From an uncultured Pseudomonadales bacterium (GTDB taxonomy: Bacteria > Pseudomonadota > Gammaproteobacteria > Pseudomonadales > Cellvibrionaceae), in NCBI GenBank assembly GCA_947489425.1, contig CANLDL010000001.1:124001-188000 (forward strand): a DNA stretch of 64,000 bases, given 5' to 3'. A program made the translations under genes and the position numbers. Positions within the stretch are counted from its first letter, which is position 1. Each line of letters starts with the position of its first letter. Positions 55,893 through 64,000 of the stretch are shown here, piece after piece. The notes beneath the pieces are model-generated. The model was given only the letters and a program-made list of their open reading frames with translations. It was not told where the DNA came from and ran no database searches.

Positions 55893-56855
55893 CTATTTGA
55901 ATTTATTGTGCATAAACTCACGCATTTTCTTTATGATGAAAGGGGCTTCTTCTTCTAAAGCGAAGTGACCTGTATCAAGAATATTATAGTCAATATCATT
56001 TAAGTCTCGCTTGTAACCCTCTGCGCCAGCAACTGGGAAGAAAGCATCGTTTTTGCCCCATACCAATAAGGTTGGCGGTTGGTTGTCGCGCAAGTATTGC
56101 TGCCAATTGGGATACTTCTTGAGGTTGTTTTGATAGTCAAAAAACATATCCAATTGCACTTCGTGCTGGCCAGGACGGGACATTTTCATATAATCCAAAT
56201 TCCAGTTGTCGGGCAAAATTGCATCGGGGTTACGTGTGCCGTGAGTGTATTGCCAGCGAAAGCCCTCTAAGGAGAACACGTTATCAATAATGTGTTCCTC
56301 TAGTTCGGGTGTACGGTTTTTCCAATAATCTAAAACCTTTCCCCAGCCTTGTTTACTGATACCTTCTTCATAGGCGTTACCATTCATGACAACTAAACCA
56401 GCAACTTTCTTAGGATGTTTAGCTGCAATACGCAAACCTACTGGTGCACCAAAATCTTGAATCATTAAAACGTAACGATTAAGGCCGCGTTGTATTAAAA
56501 ACCTGTCTATGGTGTTTGCGACATTATCGAAGGTATAGGTGTACTCTTTCTTACTTGGAAAACTACTATCACCATAACCTGGGTAATCGGGTGCTATAAG
56601 GTAAAACTCATCACCTAGTGCGGCTAATACTTCGCGATATTGATGCGATGAAGAGGGAAACCCGTGTAATAAAACTAGGGTAGGTTTGTTAGATTGTGGG
56701 TTGCCTGCTTCACGAAAGAAGATATCTAAGCCGTCCACCTTTTCAGTGCCATATCGCACACCTTGTAAATTATCATTAGCATAGCCGTTTGAGGCAATAC
56801 CAAGGATTAAAGCAAATAAGCTAAATAAAATGACGGTATGTTTTGAAAGTACCAT
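55893..56855 (-). CDS. exported alpha/beta hydrolase, dehalogenase/epoxide hydrolase type
   Basis: A 320-residue enzyme with a signal peptide (cleavage after NGYA near 26). Oxyanion motif HGFPSSSHQ near 64, nucleophile Asp134 in MIQDFGAPVG, an acid in WGKNDAFFP near 264 and His in DTGHFALEEE near 297. The Asp nucleophile places it with epoxide hydrolases and haloalkane dehalogenases rather than esterases. Divergent from a LysR regulator that probably controls it. Confidence 0.88.
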   Translation of the reverse strand: MVLSKHTVILFSLFALILGIASNGYANDNLQGVRYGTEKVDGLDIFFREAGNPQSNKPTLVLLHGFPSSSHQYREVLAALGDEFYLIAPDYPGYGDSSFPSKKEYTYTFDNVANTIDRFLIQRGLNRYVLMIQDFGAPVGLRIAAKHPKKVAGLVVMNGNAYEEGISKQGWGKVLDYWKNRTPELEEHIIDNVFSLEGFRWQYTHGTRNPDAILPDNWNLDYMKMSRPGQHEVQLDMFFDYQNNLKKYPNWQQYLRDNQPPTLLVWGKNDAFFPVAGAEGYKRDLNDIDYNILDTGHFALEEEAPFIIKKMREFMHNKFK

Positions 56856-57112
56856 ATTGTTTCTCCATTATTGCTACACATCATCGATGTGAACGTTAAT
56901 AAACAAATATTGAAAAATAACTCGATAAAAATGTCTCTTATCGTGCTATTTCATATCTATTTCTTGGGGGCTAGAAATTATAGCTGCGAAGATTGCAACT
57001 AATGCGACTACTATAAATAACCTTTTTAGAGAAATAATTGGCTTATTTTGAAATTCATTATTCCTTTTTGTGCAATAATGTTGGTATTAACGATACTAGT
57101 GAGGGTTGATAT

Positions 57113-58015
57113 ATGGATAAGCTTCATACCATTCGGGTATTTATTGAAGTGGCCAAGCAACAAAGCTTTGCTGCCGCTGCTGAGAAATTAGGTTTATCTG
57201 CCCCCGCCGTTACACGCTCCGTTGCAGCACTAGAGACGCGTTTAAGTGCCAAACTATTTAATCGCACAACAAGGCATGTGCGTGTTACCGAATCTGGTGC
57301 CCGTTTTTTAGAAGATACTAAACGTATTATTGAAGATTTAGAGGAGGCTGAAGCCGCAGTAAGGGGTGTTTATACCAAGCCAAGCGGTACCTTAAGTGTT
57401 ACTGCACCGGTACTATTCGGTGAAAAGCATATCATGCCTATTATTACAGAGTACCTACAACTTAACCCAGATGTATCGGTAAAAGCGATGCTTTATGATC
57501 GAGTCACAAGCCTTGTGGAAGAAGAGTTGGAGATTGCTATTCGCATCGGCCATTTAAAGGACTCCAGCCTTTATGCAACAACTGTTGGCCAAGTTCGTCG
57601 CATTGTTTGTGGGTCGCCGCAGTATTTTGAAAAATACGGCAAGCCCGATAAACCTGCCGACCTTGTCAACCATAGCATTATTTTCCCCACGACCTTTGAG
57701 AGCATTAACCAGTGGCCGTTTAATAACAATGGTAAAAAAGAATCCGTTAAACTCAACCCGTGCTTACGCTGTAATCAAAATGCAGCTGCACTAAATGCGG
57801 CCCTTCTTGGTCACGGCATTACCCGCTTAATGTCTTATCAGGTTGGTGAAGAAATTGAAAAAGGTAACTTGGAAAGTATATTAACCGATTACGAAGAAGA
57901 GTCACTACCAGTGAGTATCCTTTATTTAGAGGGGCGTCGTGCCAATGCAAAAATACGTTCGTTTATCGATTTAGCGGTTGAGCGCCTGCGGGCTAACCCA
58001 TTTATTAATGTCTAA
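57113..58015 (+). CDS. LysR-family transcriptional regulator
   Basis: A 300-residue LysR regulator with an N-terminal helix-turn-helix (VFIEVAKQQSFAAAAEKLGLSAPAVTRSVAALE). It belongs to the group with GTLSVTAPVLFG after the linker. It faces the hydrolase gene across 257 bases, the normal layout for a LysR target. Inducer unknown. Confidence 0.92.
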   Translation: MDKLHTIRVFIEVAKQQSFAAAAEKLGLSAPAVTRSVAALETRLSAKLFNRTTRHVRVTESGARFLEDTKRIIEDLEEAEAAVRGVYTKPSGTLSVTAPVLFGEKHIMPIITEYLQLNPDVSVKAMLYDRVTSLVEEELEIAIRIGHLKDSSLYATTVGQVRRIVCGSPQYFEKYGKPDKPADLVNHSIIFPTTFESINQWPFNNNGKKESVKLNPCLRCNQNAAALNAALLGHGITRLMSYQVGEEIEKGNLESILTDYEEESLPVSILYLEGRRANAKIRSFIDLAVERLRANPFINV

Positions 58016-58135
58016 AGGTATAAGTGAGGAGAGCAGTAAGGTAGCTATAACTGAGCGGTGGTTTGATAGTGAATCAACACATCTAACTGGCTAATAAAGT
58101 AGTGGGCTAATGCTATAGCCAAGTATAAATTAAGA

Positions 58136-58222
58136 TGGTGCCCGGAGCCGGAATCGAACCGGCACGACCGTTAAGTCGCAAGATTTTAAGTCTTGTGTGT
58201 CTACCAATTCCACCACCCGGGC
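58136..58222 (-). tRNA. tRNA-Leu(TAA)
   Basis: 87 bases on the minus strand including encoded CCA. Acceptor stem GCCCGGG pairs with TCCGGGC, D arm with GGTAGACA, anticodon stem CAAGA/TCTTG with loop CTTAAAA (anticodon TAA), a long variable arm, and T arm GCCGGTTCGATTCCGGC. Confidence 0.97.
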
Positions 58223-58312
58223 TAAGGGACAGTTTTTTATAGTAGGTATTGGTACCTACTGTATATTTTATTTGCCTTGTCTATTTGGCTCAATAGTCAG
58301 GCTAATAAAATA

Positions 58313-58386
58313 TGGAGGCGCGGGTCGGAATCGAACCGGCGTAGACGGATTTGCAATCCGCTGCATCACCACTCTGCCACCGCGCC
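58313..58386 (-). tRNA. tRNA-Cys(GCA)
   Basis: 74 bases on the minus strand including CCA. Acceptor GGCGCGG pairs with CCGCGCC, anticodon stem CGGAT/ATCCG with loop TGCA (anticodon GCA), T arm CCGGTTCGATTCCG. Lies 90 bases upstream of tRNA-Leu on the same strand. Confidence 0.97.
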
Positions 58387-58566
58387 AAAAACAGGGCCGC
58401 ATTCTAGCCTAACTGTTATTAAATGCCTAGCGCTTTTGAACGATTAACTTTAAATAATTGGCCAATATACGGCTATTGCTAAAAGCTGATCAAATATAAG
58501 CCATTAATTAACTATAATTGTCGGCAAATGCTTGTTTTTAAAACAGTTTTTAGCGTTGTAATGTAT

Positions 58567-60072
58567 TTACGAGATATTTTCAATAATCTTAATAGGCTCT
58601 GGGTGCATTTCGTTCATCGGTATCGACATGCCATTGTCGGTTACTATACGCACATGTTTTCGGCGTAGCTTTCTTGGGTTAGACACACCGCAGGAGTGAG
58701 CAATAATACCTACACCATAGTTAATACCGTGGTGGTAATGGGCGATACGGTCTGCTTTGTTAGCGGGCACTAGGCCATGTTGTAGCTTTTTATTATGTGT
58801 TGTTATACCCGTAGGGCAGGTGTTTTTATTGCACTGTAAAGCTTGTATACAACCTAGGGCAAACATAAAGCCACGAGCAGAGTTTACAAAGTCTGCCCCC
58901 ATGGCTAATGCCCATGCAACTGAAGAGGGAGTAATTAATTTGCCCGATGCAATGACTTTAATATGCTTTTTAAGACCAGATTTGGTCAATTGATCAATCA
59001 GCCAAGGTAAGCTTTCTTTTAATGGGAGGCCCACAAAGTCCATAAGTGGCTGTGGTGCAGCGCCCGTACCGCCATCGGCGCTATCGAGAGTAATGAAGTC
59101 TGGATAATAATCTTGTCCCTTTTTATGCATAAGTTGTAATAGCTCTTCAAACCAGCCTTGCTCGCCCAGTACAAATTTAAAGCCCACTGGTTTACCTGTT
59201 ACCTTACGGATGCGGTTAACCATATTGAGTAGGTCATCTGGCTTTTTAATATCTACGTGTCCGTTTGGGCTGATTGAGGCATGGCCTTCTTTAATACCGC
59301 GGATTTCAGCAATCTCTTTTGATACTTTATCAGCGGGTAAAATACCTCCCTTACCAGGTTTGGCTCCTTGGCTAAGCTTAATTTCAAACATTTTTACTTG
59401 CTCATGCGAGGCCGCCTTTTTGAGTTTTTCGTCGGATAAATTGCCATCACAATCACGTACACCATATTTCGCGGTACCAATTTGAAAAATAAGGTCAGCC
59501 CCACCTTCTAAATGGAAGGGCGATAGTCCTCCTTCCCCTGTATTCATCCAACAGCCTGCTTTTTTGGCACCTAGTGATAATGCTTTTACCGCAGGTGCTG
59601 AGAGTGCACCATAACTCATTGCCGATATATTAATGATGGATGAGGTAGAGTAGGGAGTTTGACAGTTTGGACCTATTGTGACGAGTTCAGGCTCTACGGC
59701 ATCTTCGTCGAGTGTTGGAAAAGCTGAGTTTAAAAAGTAAATGCTGCCGCTAGGAGTTAAGTTGCGGGTAGAGCCAAAGGCAATGGTTCGATCTACATTT
59801 TTAGCCGCGCGATATACCCAGCTACGTTCAGCACGGTTAAAGGGGAGTTCTTCCCTATCCATCGCAAAAAAGTACTGGCGAAAAAACTCACCTAAATGTT
59901 CAAAAAAGTAACGAAACCGGCCGATAACAGGGTAATTTCGGCGAATTGTTTGTGAGGTTTGAGTGACATCGATAATATACATTATTATAACGGCCAATAC
60001 GCCAAGGCCAATAAGTAGCATAAATAATTGAACCATAACGTTAATGGCGGTAATTGATATCATGTCGAACAT
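58567..60072 (-). CDS. FMN-binding glutamate synthase-like protein
   Basis: A 501-residue protein with an N-terminal membrane helix (about 8-32) and the FMN/Fe-S half of glutamate synthase: the FMN barrel motifs LDSADGGTGAAPQPLMDF and AMGADFVNSARGFMFA, then a [3Fe-4S] cluster site Cys408-x5-Cys414-x4-Cys419. The glutaminase domain of true GltB is absent. Function of these membrane-anchored forms is uncertain. AGAGG precedes the start. Confidence 0.9.
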   Translation of the reverse strand: MFDMISITAINVMVQLFMLLIGLGVLAVIIMYIIDVTQTSQTIRRNYPVIGRFRYFFEHLGEFFRQYFFAMDREELPFNRAERSWVYRAAKNVDRTIAFGSTRNLTPSGSIYFLNSAFPTLDEDAVEPELVTIGPNCQTPYSTSSIINISAMSYGALSAPAVKALSLGAKKAGCWMNTGEGGLSPFHLEGGADLIFQIGTAKYGVRDCDGNLSDEKLKKAASHEQVKMFEIKLSQGAKPGKGGILPADKVSKEIAEIRGIKEGHASISPNGHVDIKKPDDLLNMVNRIRKVTGKPVGFKFVLGEQGWFEELLQLMHKKGQDYYPDFITLDSADGGTGAAPQPLMDFVGLPLKESLPWLIDQLTKSGLKKHIKVIASGKLITPSSVAWALAMGADFVNSARGFMFALGCIQALQCNKNTCPTGITTHNKKLQHGLVPANKADRIAHYHHGINYGVGIIAHSCGVSNPRKLRRKHVRIVTDNGMSIPMNEMHPEPIKIIENIS

Positions 60073-60385
60073 AAGTACCTCTTTTTATAGTAGATATTGC
60101 AAATCGCAGTGGTTTAAATAACTTGACTAGTACTTTTTATTTTTTGGGTCATTAAAAACAAGTAGTTGTGAGTTAATTGACACTTATTTTATAAGTAGTT
60201 CATGTTGTTATTATAATTTGAGTTGTAACGTTTATCTTATACTCGATGTATTGAGTTAGCTGAGGTATTATTACCCCGATGAAATACTTTAGTATAACCT
60301 ACTTGGTATTGAAGAATGCTTAGTACAAATAATAAGCAATGTTGTTTGTTGGGTGTGCGAATGGTTTTTGGTAAAGGGGGTAATG
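60073..60385. other. 313-base divergent intergenic region
   Basis: Lies between the glutamate-synthase-like gene (minus) and a membrane protein gene (plus). It must hold two promoters, but only AT-rich sequence with an unpaired TTGACA at 60177 is visible. No RNA gene or repeat was seen. Confidence 0.5.
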
Positions 60386-60802
60386 ATGAAAACATTTTGG
60401 TCGGTGCTAGCAAAAGTTTTATTTGTTGTTGCGCTTATTCAAGCGTGGTTCCTTTATGATTTTTTTAACAAGAATCAAACACTGCTTGCCGATAATGTTA
60501 ATTTAGAGCAGCAATTGCTAACAGCTAATGAATCACTGGTGGCTGCTAATAAAAAAATTGAAATATTAGAAAAAAATAGCATCGACAGTGTCCTTAAAGA
60601 AACTAACAAAGCTGTTGTAGAAGGGTGGGAGACATTGCTCGATGCTGTAGAGGGTGAGTTAGAAAAGGCCAAAAAATCTATAGGCTCTACTATTGAAGAT
60701 TTACGGCCAGAAGAAGAGTCGACTCCAAGTGATAGTTTAACTATTCCCAAAGAAGAGAACGTAGAGCAATCGCCTAAAGTAATAGAGGGTGAGCGTACCT
60801 AA
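60386..60802 (+). CDS. membrane-anchored coiled-coil protein, unknown function
   Basis: About 138 residues from the ATG at 60386, which follows AAAGGGGG; longer starts at 60383 and 60353 are less well placed. One N-terminal membrane helix (FWSVLAKVLFVVALIQAWFL), then a periplasmic coiled coil (about 30-60) and an acidic low-complexity tail. 48 bases before the next unknown membrane protein, so they may form a pair. Confidence 0.7.
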   Translation: MKTFWSVLAKVLFVVALIQAWFLYDFFNKNQTLLADNVNLEQQLLTANESLVAANKKIEILEKNSIDSVLKETNKAVVEGWETLLDAVEGELEKAKKSIGSTIEDLRPEEESTPSDSLTIPKEENVEQSPKVIEGERT

Positions 60803-60850
60803 AAATTTATCAATGCAGTAATAATAAAGACGATAAAACAGGAATCAATT

Positions 60851-61660
60851 ATGAAAGCAATAAAAATAGTTTTAGGCTTAATTGCGGTTTTAGTGATAGC
60901 AGTTGGTATTTTTTTAGGTTTTGGTTTAAGCCAAATTAATACTATTGTTAAAGAGGCGATTGAAATCGTAGGTACTGATACCCTTAAAACGTCGGTTAAG
61001 GTTAATACCGTCGATATCGAGTTGTTAGAAGGTAAGGGTAGTTTACAAGGCTTTTCTATTGCCAATCCAAAAGGCTTTAGCAACAACAGTATTGTTTCTG
61101 TTGGCGATGTTGGTTTGCAAATTGATATTGAGTCTATTCCTAATGATGTAAAAGTTATCAAAGAAGTTTATATCGATGCGATTGCTTTAAGAGCGGAACA
61201 AAAAAATATTACAGATACGAATATTCAAGCGCTTATTAATAATCTTGAGTCAAGTTCTTCGGGTTCTAATAGTTCTAGTGGTTCTAGCTCAAGTTCAGAG
61301 TCACCAGATGTGCGTTTGATGATAGAAAGCTTCCGTATAGGTGATAGCAGTATTGCCCTAGAGACTGAAAAGTTTGGTGGCCGTACAGTCAAGCTGCCAG
61401 GCTATACACAAAAAAATATTGGTGATAAAAAGAATGGTCTAACACCTGAGCAAATAAGCCAAACTATTATGGATGGCTTGCTTGCGCGAGCTAAAAAAGC
61501 AGTTAAGAGTGAGCTGGAAAACCTCTTAAAGGGTGAGCTAGAAGCTAAAGCAAAAGAAAAAATCGAAGAAGCAAAACAAAAAGCTAAGGATAAACTACAA
61601 GAAAAACTGGGTGATAAGGTTAAATCAGGAGACCTTGAAAAATTAAAAGGCCTGTTTTAA
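60851..61660 (+). CDS. AsmA/DUF748-like membrane-anchored protein
   Basis: A 269-residue protein with one N-terminal helix (IVLGLIAVLVIAVGIFLGFGL), a beta-rich segment typical of AsmA-like domains (ELLEGKGSLQGFSIANPKGF), a Ser/Gly linker (about 136-152) and a Lys/Glu-rich C-terminal coiled coil. AsmA-like proteins help envelope lipid traffic; this shortened form is uncertain. Confidence 0.7.
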   Translation: MKAIKIVLGLIAVLVIAVGIFLGFGLSQINTIVKEAIEIVGTDTLKTSVKVNTVDIELLEGKGSLQGFSIANPKGFSNNSIVSVGDVGLQIDIESIPNDVKVIKEVYIDAIALRAEQKNITDTNIQALINNLESSSSGSNSSSGSSSSSESPDVRLMIESFRIGDSSIALETEKFGGRTVKLPGYTQKNIGDKKNGLTPEQISQTIMDGLLARAKKAVKSELENLLKGELEAKAKEKIEEAKQKAKDKLQEKLGDKVKSGDLEKLKGLF

Positions 61661-61703
61661 TCATAAACCTTATAGCGAGCTTACGTACTTACTATATTTA
61701 ACG

Positions 61704-62456
61704 GTGTATCGTTTAATCGATGAGAATGAAGACTTTCTGGTTGTTGATAAGCAGCCAGAAGTCTCTATTCATGATGAGCATCATGAAGATGGCTTAGCTG
61801 CTAAAAGTGCTGCGCCAAATAAAGGTCTCATTAAACAGCTTAGAATTGACTTTAATAATAAACAGATAGCACCTATACACCGCCTCGACAAGCCGACTTC
61901 AGGTCTTTTACTTTGCTCCAAAAATCCACAGGCAGGGAGTGTTCTCTCTCAAGTGTTTCAGAATCGAGACGTCGAAAAATACTACCTTGCTATAAGTATA
62001 GATAGACCATTAAAAAAGCAAGGCTTAGTGTGTGGTGATATGCAGCGCACACGCAATGGTAATTGGAAGTTATCTAAAACCACAAATGCGCCAGCAATAA
62101 CTCAGTTTTTTAGTCACAGCTTGACAAATATAGCAGCGAGTAAAGGCCGCTTGTTTATTTTAAAACCATACACAGGTAAAACGCATCAATTACGTGTTGC
62201 ACTAAAAACAATTGCTGCGCCAATTTTGGGAGATAAACGTTACCAAAAAGCTACAGATAAAAACTCTCATAGTTTAAATGTAAGAATGCATTTACATGCT
62301 TATGTGTTGCGCTTTACTTATAAAAATACCCAGTATTTCTATGCTACGCTACCAGAGGGTGGCGAGTTCACCTCCGAAGTTACAAATTATATCAGTGAGG
62401 CTATTGGCTCTCCTTGGTTATTGGAGTGGCCGAAGCTACCCAATAAGTTTCTTTAG
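61704..62456 (+). CDS. RluA-family pseudouridine synthase (TIGR01621 type)
   Basis: A 250-residue synthase with catalytic Asp62 in HRLDKPTSGLLLCSKN and the C-terminal LKPYTGKTHQLRVAL, matching the small RluA-like group. GTG start; the N-terminal MYRLIDENEDFLVVDKQPEVS is usual for the group. It modifies uridines in rRNA or tRNA; target unknown. Confidence 0.9.
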   Translation: MYRLIDENEDFLVVDKQPEVSIHDEHHEDGLAAKSAAPNKGLIKQLRIDFNNKQIAPIHRLDKPTSGLLLCSKNPQAGSVLSQVFQNRDVEKYYLAISIDRPLKKQGLVCGDMQRTRNGNWKLSKTTNAPAITQFFSHSLTNIAASKGRLFILKPYTGKTHQLRVALKTIAAPILGDKRYQKATDKNSHSLNVRMHLHAYVLRFTYKNTQYFYATLPEGGEFTSEVTNYISEAIGSPWLLEWPKLPNKFL

Positions 62457-62498
62457 CAAAAAGCTGATGAATGAGAAATCGCTCTTCTTCAAATTATT

Positions 62499-63116
62499 AT
62501 GACTATCATCGATGATTCAAATAATAAGTATCAACATTTAATTGACGCTGTTAGATGTCTGTTAGAAATCAGCAACGAGTCGTTATCGGAATACCAGCTA
62601 TTACAATTATTAAAGGAGCAGGGCTGGGAATTGCCAACAAATGCTGATGATTCCGTCGCTTTATTTACTACTCACTTTCTATTGTTCAACGCGCTTTATA
62701 GGCTGCAAGATGAATACTGGGTTGGTAATCAATATTTGGAAATATCAGCACTAAAGATACAATTACATACAACTAATGATATTAGTGACACTGATAAAAC
62801 TGATAGCCCAACATCACTCTTGTATAGTACTGATCAATCATTACGAGATTATTATCTAGATTTATCACAGTTAGAGCTAGCAACTGAAGAGTCGATCAAT
62901 AATTTGTTGAATCAATTTTGGGGAAAATATCTAGCAATTGATGAAAGGGCAGAAGCCTTAGAGGTTTTATCGCTACCTGTGGCAACAAATTATCAAGAAA
63001 TTAAAAAGACTTATCGTCGCTTGGCAATGTTGCACCACCCCGATAGAGGCGGTGATGCAAATAAGTTTCAAGCAATTAACCGAGCGTTTGGTGTACTGCA
63101 ACGCTTATATCAATAA
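62499..63116 (+). CDS. DnaJ-related protein with C-terminal J domain
   Basis: A 205-residue protein with an N-terminal DnaJ-related helical domain (LIDAVRCLLEISNESLSEYQLLQLL) and a C-terminal J domain whose HPD is at 180-182 (LHHPDRGGDANKFQ). It starts 42 bases after the pseudouridine synthase gene. Acts as a partner of DnaK; client unknown. The J domain is short but has the key motif. Confidence 0.88.
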   Translation: MTIIDDSNNKYQHLIDAVRCLLEISNESLSEYQLLQLLKEQGWELPTNADDSVALFTTHFLLFNALYRLQDEYWVGNQYLEISALKIQLHTTNDISDTDKTDSPTSLLYSTDQSLRDYYLDLSQLELATEESINNLLNQFWGKYLAIDERAEALEVLSLPVATNYQEIKKTYRRLAMLHHPDRGGDANKFQAINRAFGVLQRLYQ

Positions 63117-63128
63117 TTTTAGTCGGTA

Positions 63129-63776
63129 TTATTTAGCAGCTTTTACTGCCACTAATGTTTCGCTGGGGTCAGGTCGCTGTGTGTAATCTGGGTTAACATC
63201 TGCTGCTACAATACTACCGTCACTAGAGACAACTAAACGCGTGGGCATAGGTAGTGTCCAGCTGTTGTCACCGTTATGTGCTGCTAGGTCAATACCAAAA
63301 CCAGAATAGATTGCTTTAATTTCTTTTGCTAGCGTGAAGCTTATATTAAGTTTATCAGCATAGTTATTTCCCGCATCCATTAACACATCAAAAGAGAGAT
63401 TGTTTTGCTCTACTGTGCGTTGGTTTGATTCTTGTGCTTGTGGTGATATCACAACGATTTTTGCACCTTCAGCAAGAAATTGTTTTGCATAGTTTTCTAA
63501 TGCTTTAATTTCCAAGTTACAGTACGGGCACCATATGCCCCGAAAAAAACTAATCACTAATGGACCTTGATTGAGTAACTCTGCTGAGCTTATATCATCC
63601 CCGTTTTGATTTTTTAGTAAAAATTCAGGTAGCTTATCACCAACCTTGATTGCTTTTTCTAATATGCCTGAATTGATTAATGCTTGGTTCGCTTGTTTCA
63701 TAGCCGCTTTTGCAGCTTCAGGGATTTTATCGGCAAATTCTGCAGTTAGATTGTCTAATTGTTGCTGTAATTTCAT
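63129..63776 (-). CDS. peroxiredoxin-like AhpC/TSA family protein
   Basis: A 215-residue thioredoxin-fold protein with the CxxC-type site Cys83/Cys86 (RGIWCPYCNLEI) and a following LNISFTLA segment. The CPYC motif differs from classic peroxiredoxins, whose active Cys lies in a PxxxTxxC motif, so a thiol oxidoreductase role is possible. AAGGA precedes the start. The next gene on this strand is an ene-reductase, so the two may be co-transcribed. Confidence 0.88.
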   Translation of the reverse strand: MKLQQQLDNLTAEFADKIPEAAKAAMKQANQALINSGILEKAIKVGDKLPEFLLKNQNGDDISSAELLNQGPLVISFFRGIWCPYCNLEIKALENYAKQFLAEGAKIVVISPQAQESNQRTVEQNNLSFDVLMDAGNNYADKLNISFTLAKEIKAIYSGFGIDLAAHNGDNSWTLPMPTRLVVSSDGSIVAADVNPDYTQRPDPSETLVAVKAAK

Positions 63777-63817
63777 TGTTGTTTCCTTAATTTATCGTTA
63801 ATAGTTTGCTTAAATGA

Positions 63818-64000
63818 TTAAGCTTGCTTGTCGCTTAAAAATGGGTAGTCGGTATAGCCTTGTTCTGTTCCACCATAGAAAGTATTCATGTCAGGCTCAT
63901 TTAATAGTGCATTGCTGGCGAAACGCTCGGGGAGGTCTGGGTTTGCGATAAAGGGTCTGCCATATGAGACTGCATCGGCATAGCCGGACTCGATGGCTTT
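63818..64000 (-). CDS. Old Yellow Enzyme-family ene-reductase (3' end, cut by window edge)
   Basis: Only the last 60 residues are present, reading KAIESGYADAVSYGRPFIAN then PDLPERFASNALLNEPDMNTFYGG and YTDYPFL before the stop. This is the FMN-binding end of NemA/OYE-type NADH:flavin oxidoreductases. The start lies right of the window. It ends 42 bases before the peroxiredoxin-like gene start, on the same strand. Confidence 0.9.
   Translation of the reverse strand, partial: KAIESGYADAVSYGRPFIANPDLPERFASNALLNEPDMNTFYGGTEQGYTDYPFLSDKQA

Noticed and set aside
55718-55921. 67-codon minus-strand frame
   Set aside because: It overlaps the 3' end of the hydrolase gene, has repetitive Tyr/Ser composition and no ribosome site.
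55461-58222. Genomic island inserted at tRNA-Leu
   Set aside because: No integrase, no tRNA 3' end duplication and no mobility gene was seen near the tRNA.
1-64000. CRISPR array, prophage or defence system
   Set aside because: No regularly spaced repeats, phage structural genes, Cas proteins, restriction enzymes or toxin-antitoxin pairs were recognised in the window.

Overview
The window looks like chromosome of a marine gammaproteobacterium, probably from the Spongiibacteraceae/Cellvibrionales neighbourhood. The evidence is the gene order: exbB-exbD-lpxK-kdsB-ptp-murB as in Pseudomonas, uvrY-uvrC-pgsA, and rimB/rimK-type genes. AT-rich composition and C2-sulfonate catabolism fit a marine host. 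The family-level placement is inference. No prophage, transposase, integrase or CRISPR array was seen.

Layout. 1-6.1 kb: the 3' part of a zinc-binding ZnuA-like protein, a lipoprotein, a PhoP/PhoQ-like two-component system, and copC-copD. 6.1-13.9 kb: a class V aminotransferase divergent from xsc, pta and a CobS/CobT-like AAA+/VWA pair. A 1-kb intergenic region with a structured leader precedes xsc. This module is the most interesting part of the window: the carbon route from sulfoacetaldehyde to acetyl-CoA is complete, but the usual taurine aminotransferase and transporter are absent, and a chelatase-type motor pair sits where none is expected. 14-22.3 kb: housekeeping and stress genes (P460-type cytochrome c, YchJ, GGCT-like, YnfA, hydrolase-OsmC fusion, PpnN, YebC-type protein, GorA, DoxX-like).

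22.3-27.6 kb, minus strand: a RimB-like protease, a small phosphatase-like protein, RimK, an M14-type deacylase and a large lipoprotein, followed by a decayed second copy of the deacylase 3' end. 27.8-31.2 kb: thioesterase-like protein, atypical chemotaxis receptor, DjlA-like protein. 31.4-40.2 kb: exbBD, lpxK, kdsB, LMW phosphatase, murB, alkB, uvrY, uvrC and pgsA, with a 268-bp fold-back repeat between uvrC and pgsA. 40.2-45.4 kb: intradiol dioxygenase, Kef-type antiporter, EfpL, EmrE-like exporter. 45.4-50.2 kb: LysR regulator divergent from aspartate racemase, aspartase and a dicarboxylate/amino acid symporter, a coherent aspartate or D-aspartate utilisation unit.

50.4-58 kb: periplasmic solute-binding protein, HxlR regulator with a clear palindromic operator and two divergent SnoaL-like genes, a three-part flavo-iron-sulfur oxidoreductase with a glutathione S-transferase, a secreted alpha/beta hydrolase and a LysR regulator. 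58.1-64 kb: tRNA-Leu(TAA) and tRNA-Cys(GCA), a glutamate-synthase-like FMN protein, two membrane-anchored proteins of unknown role, a pseudouridine synthase, a J-domain protein, a peroxiredoxin and the 3' end of an Old Yellow Enzyme gene cut by the window edge.
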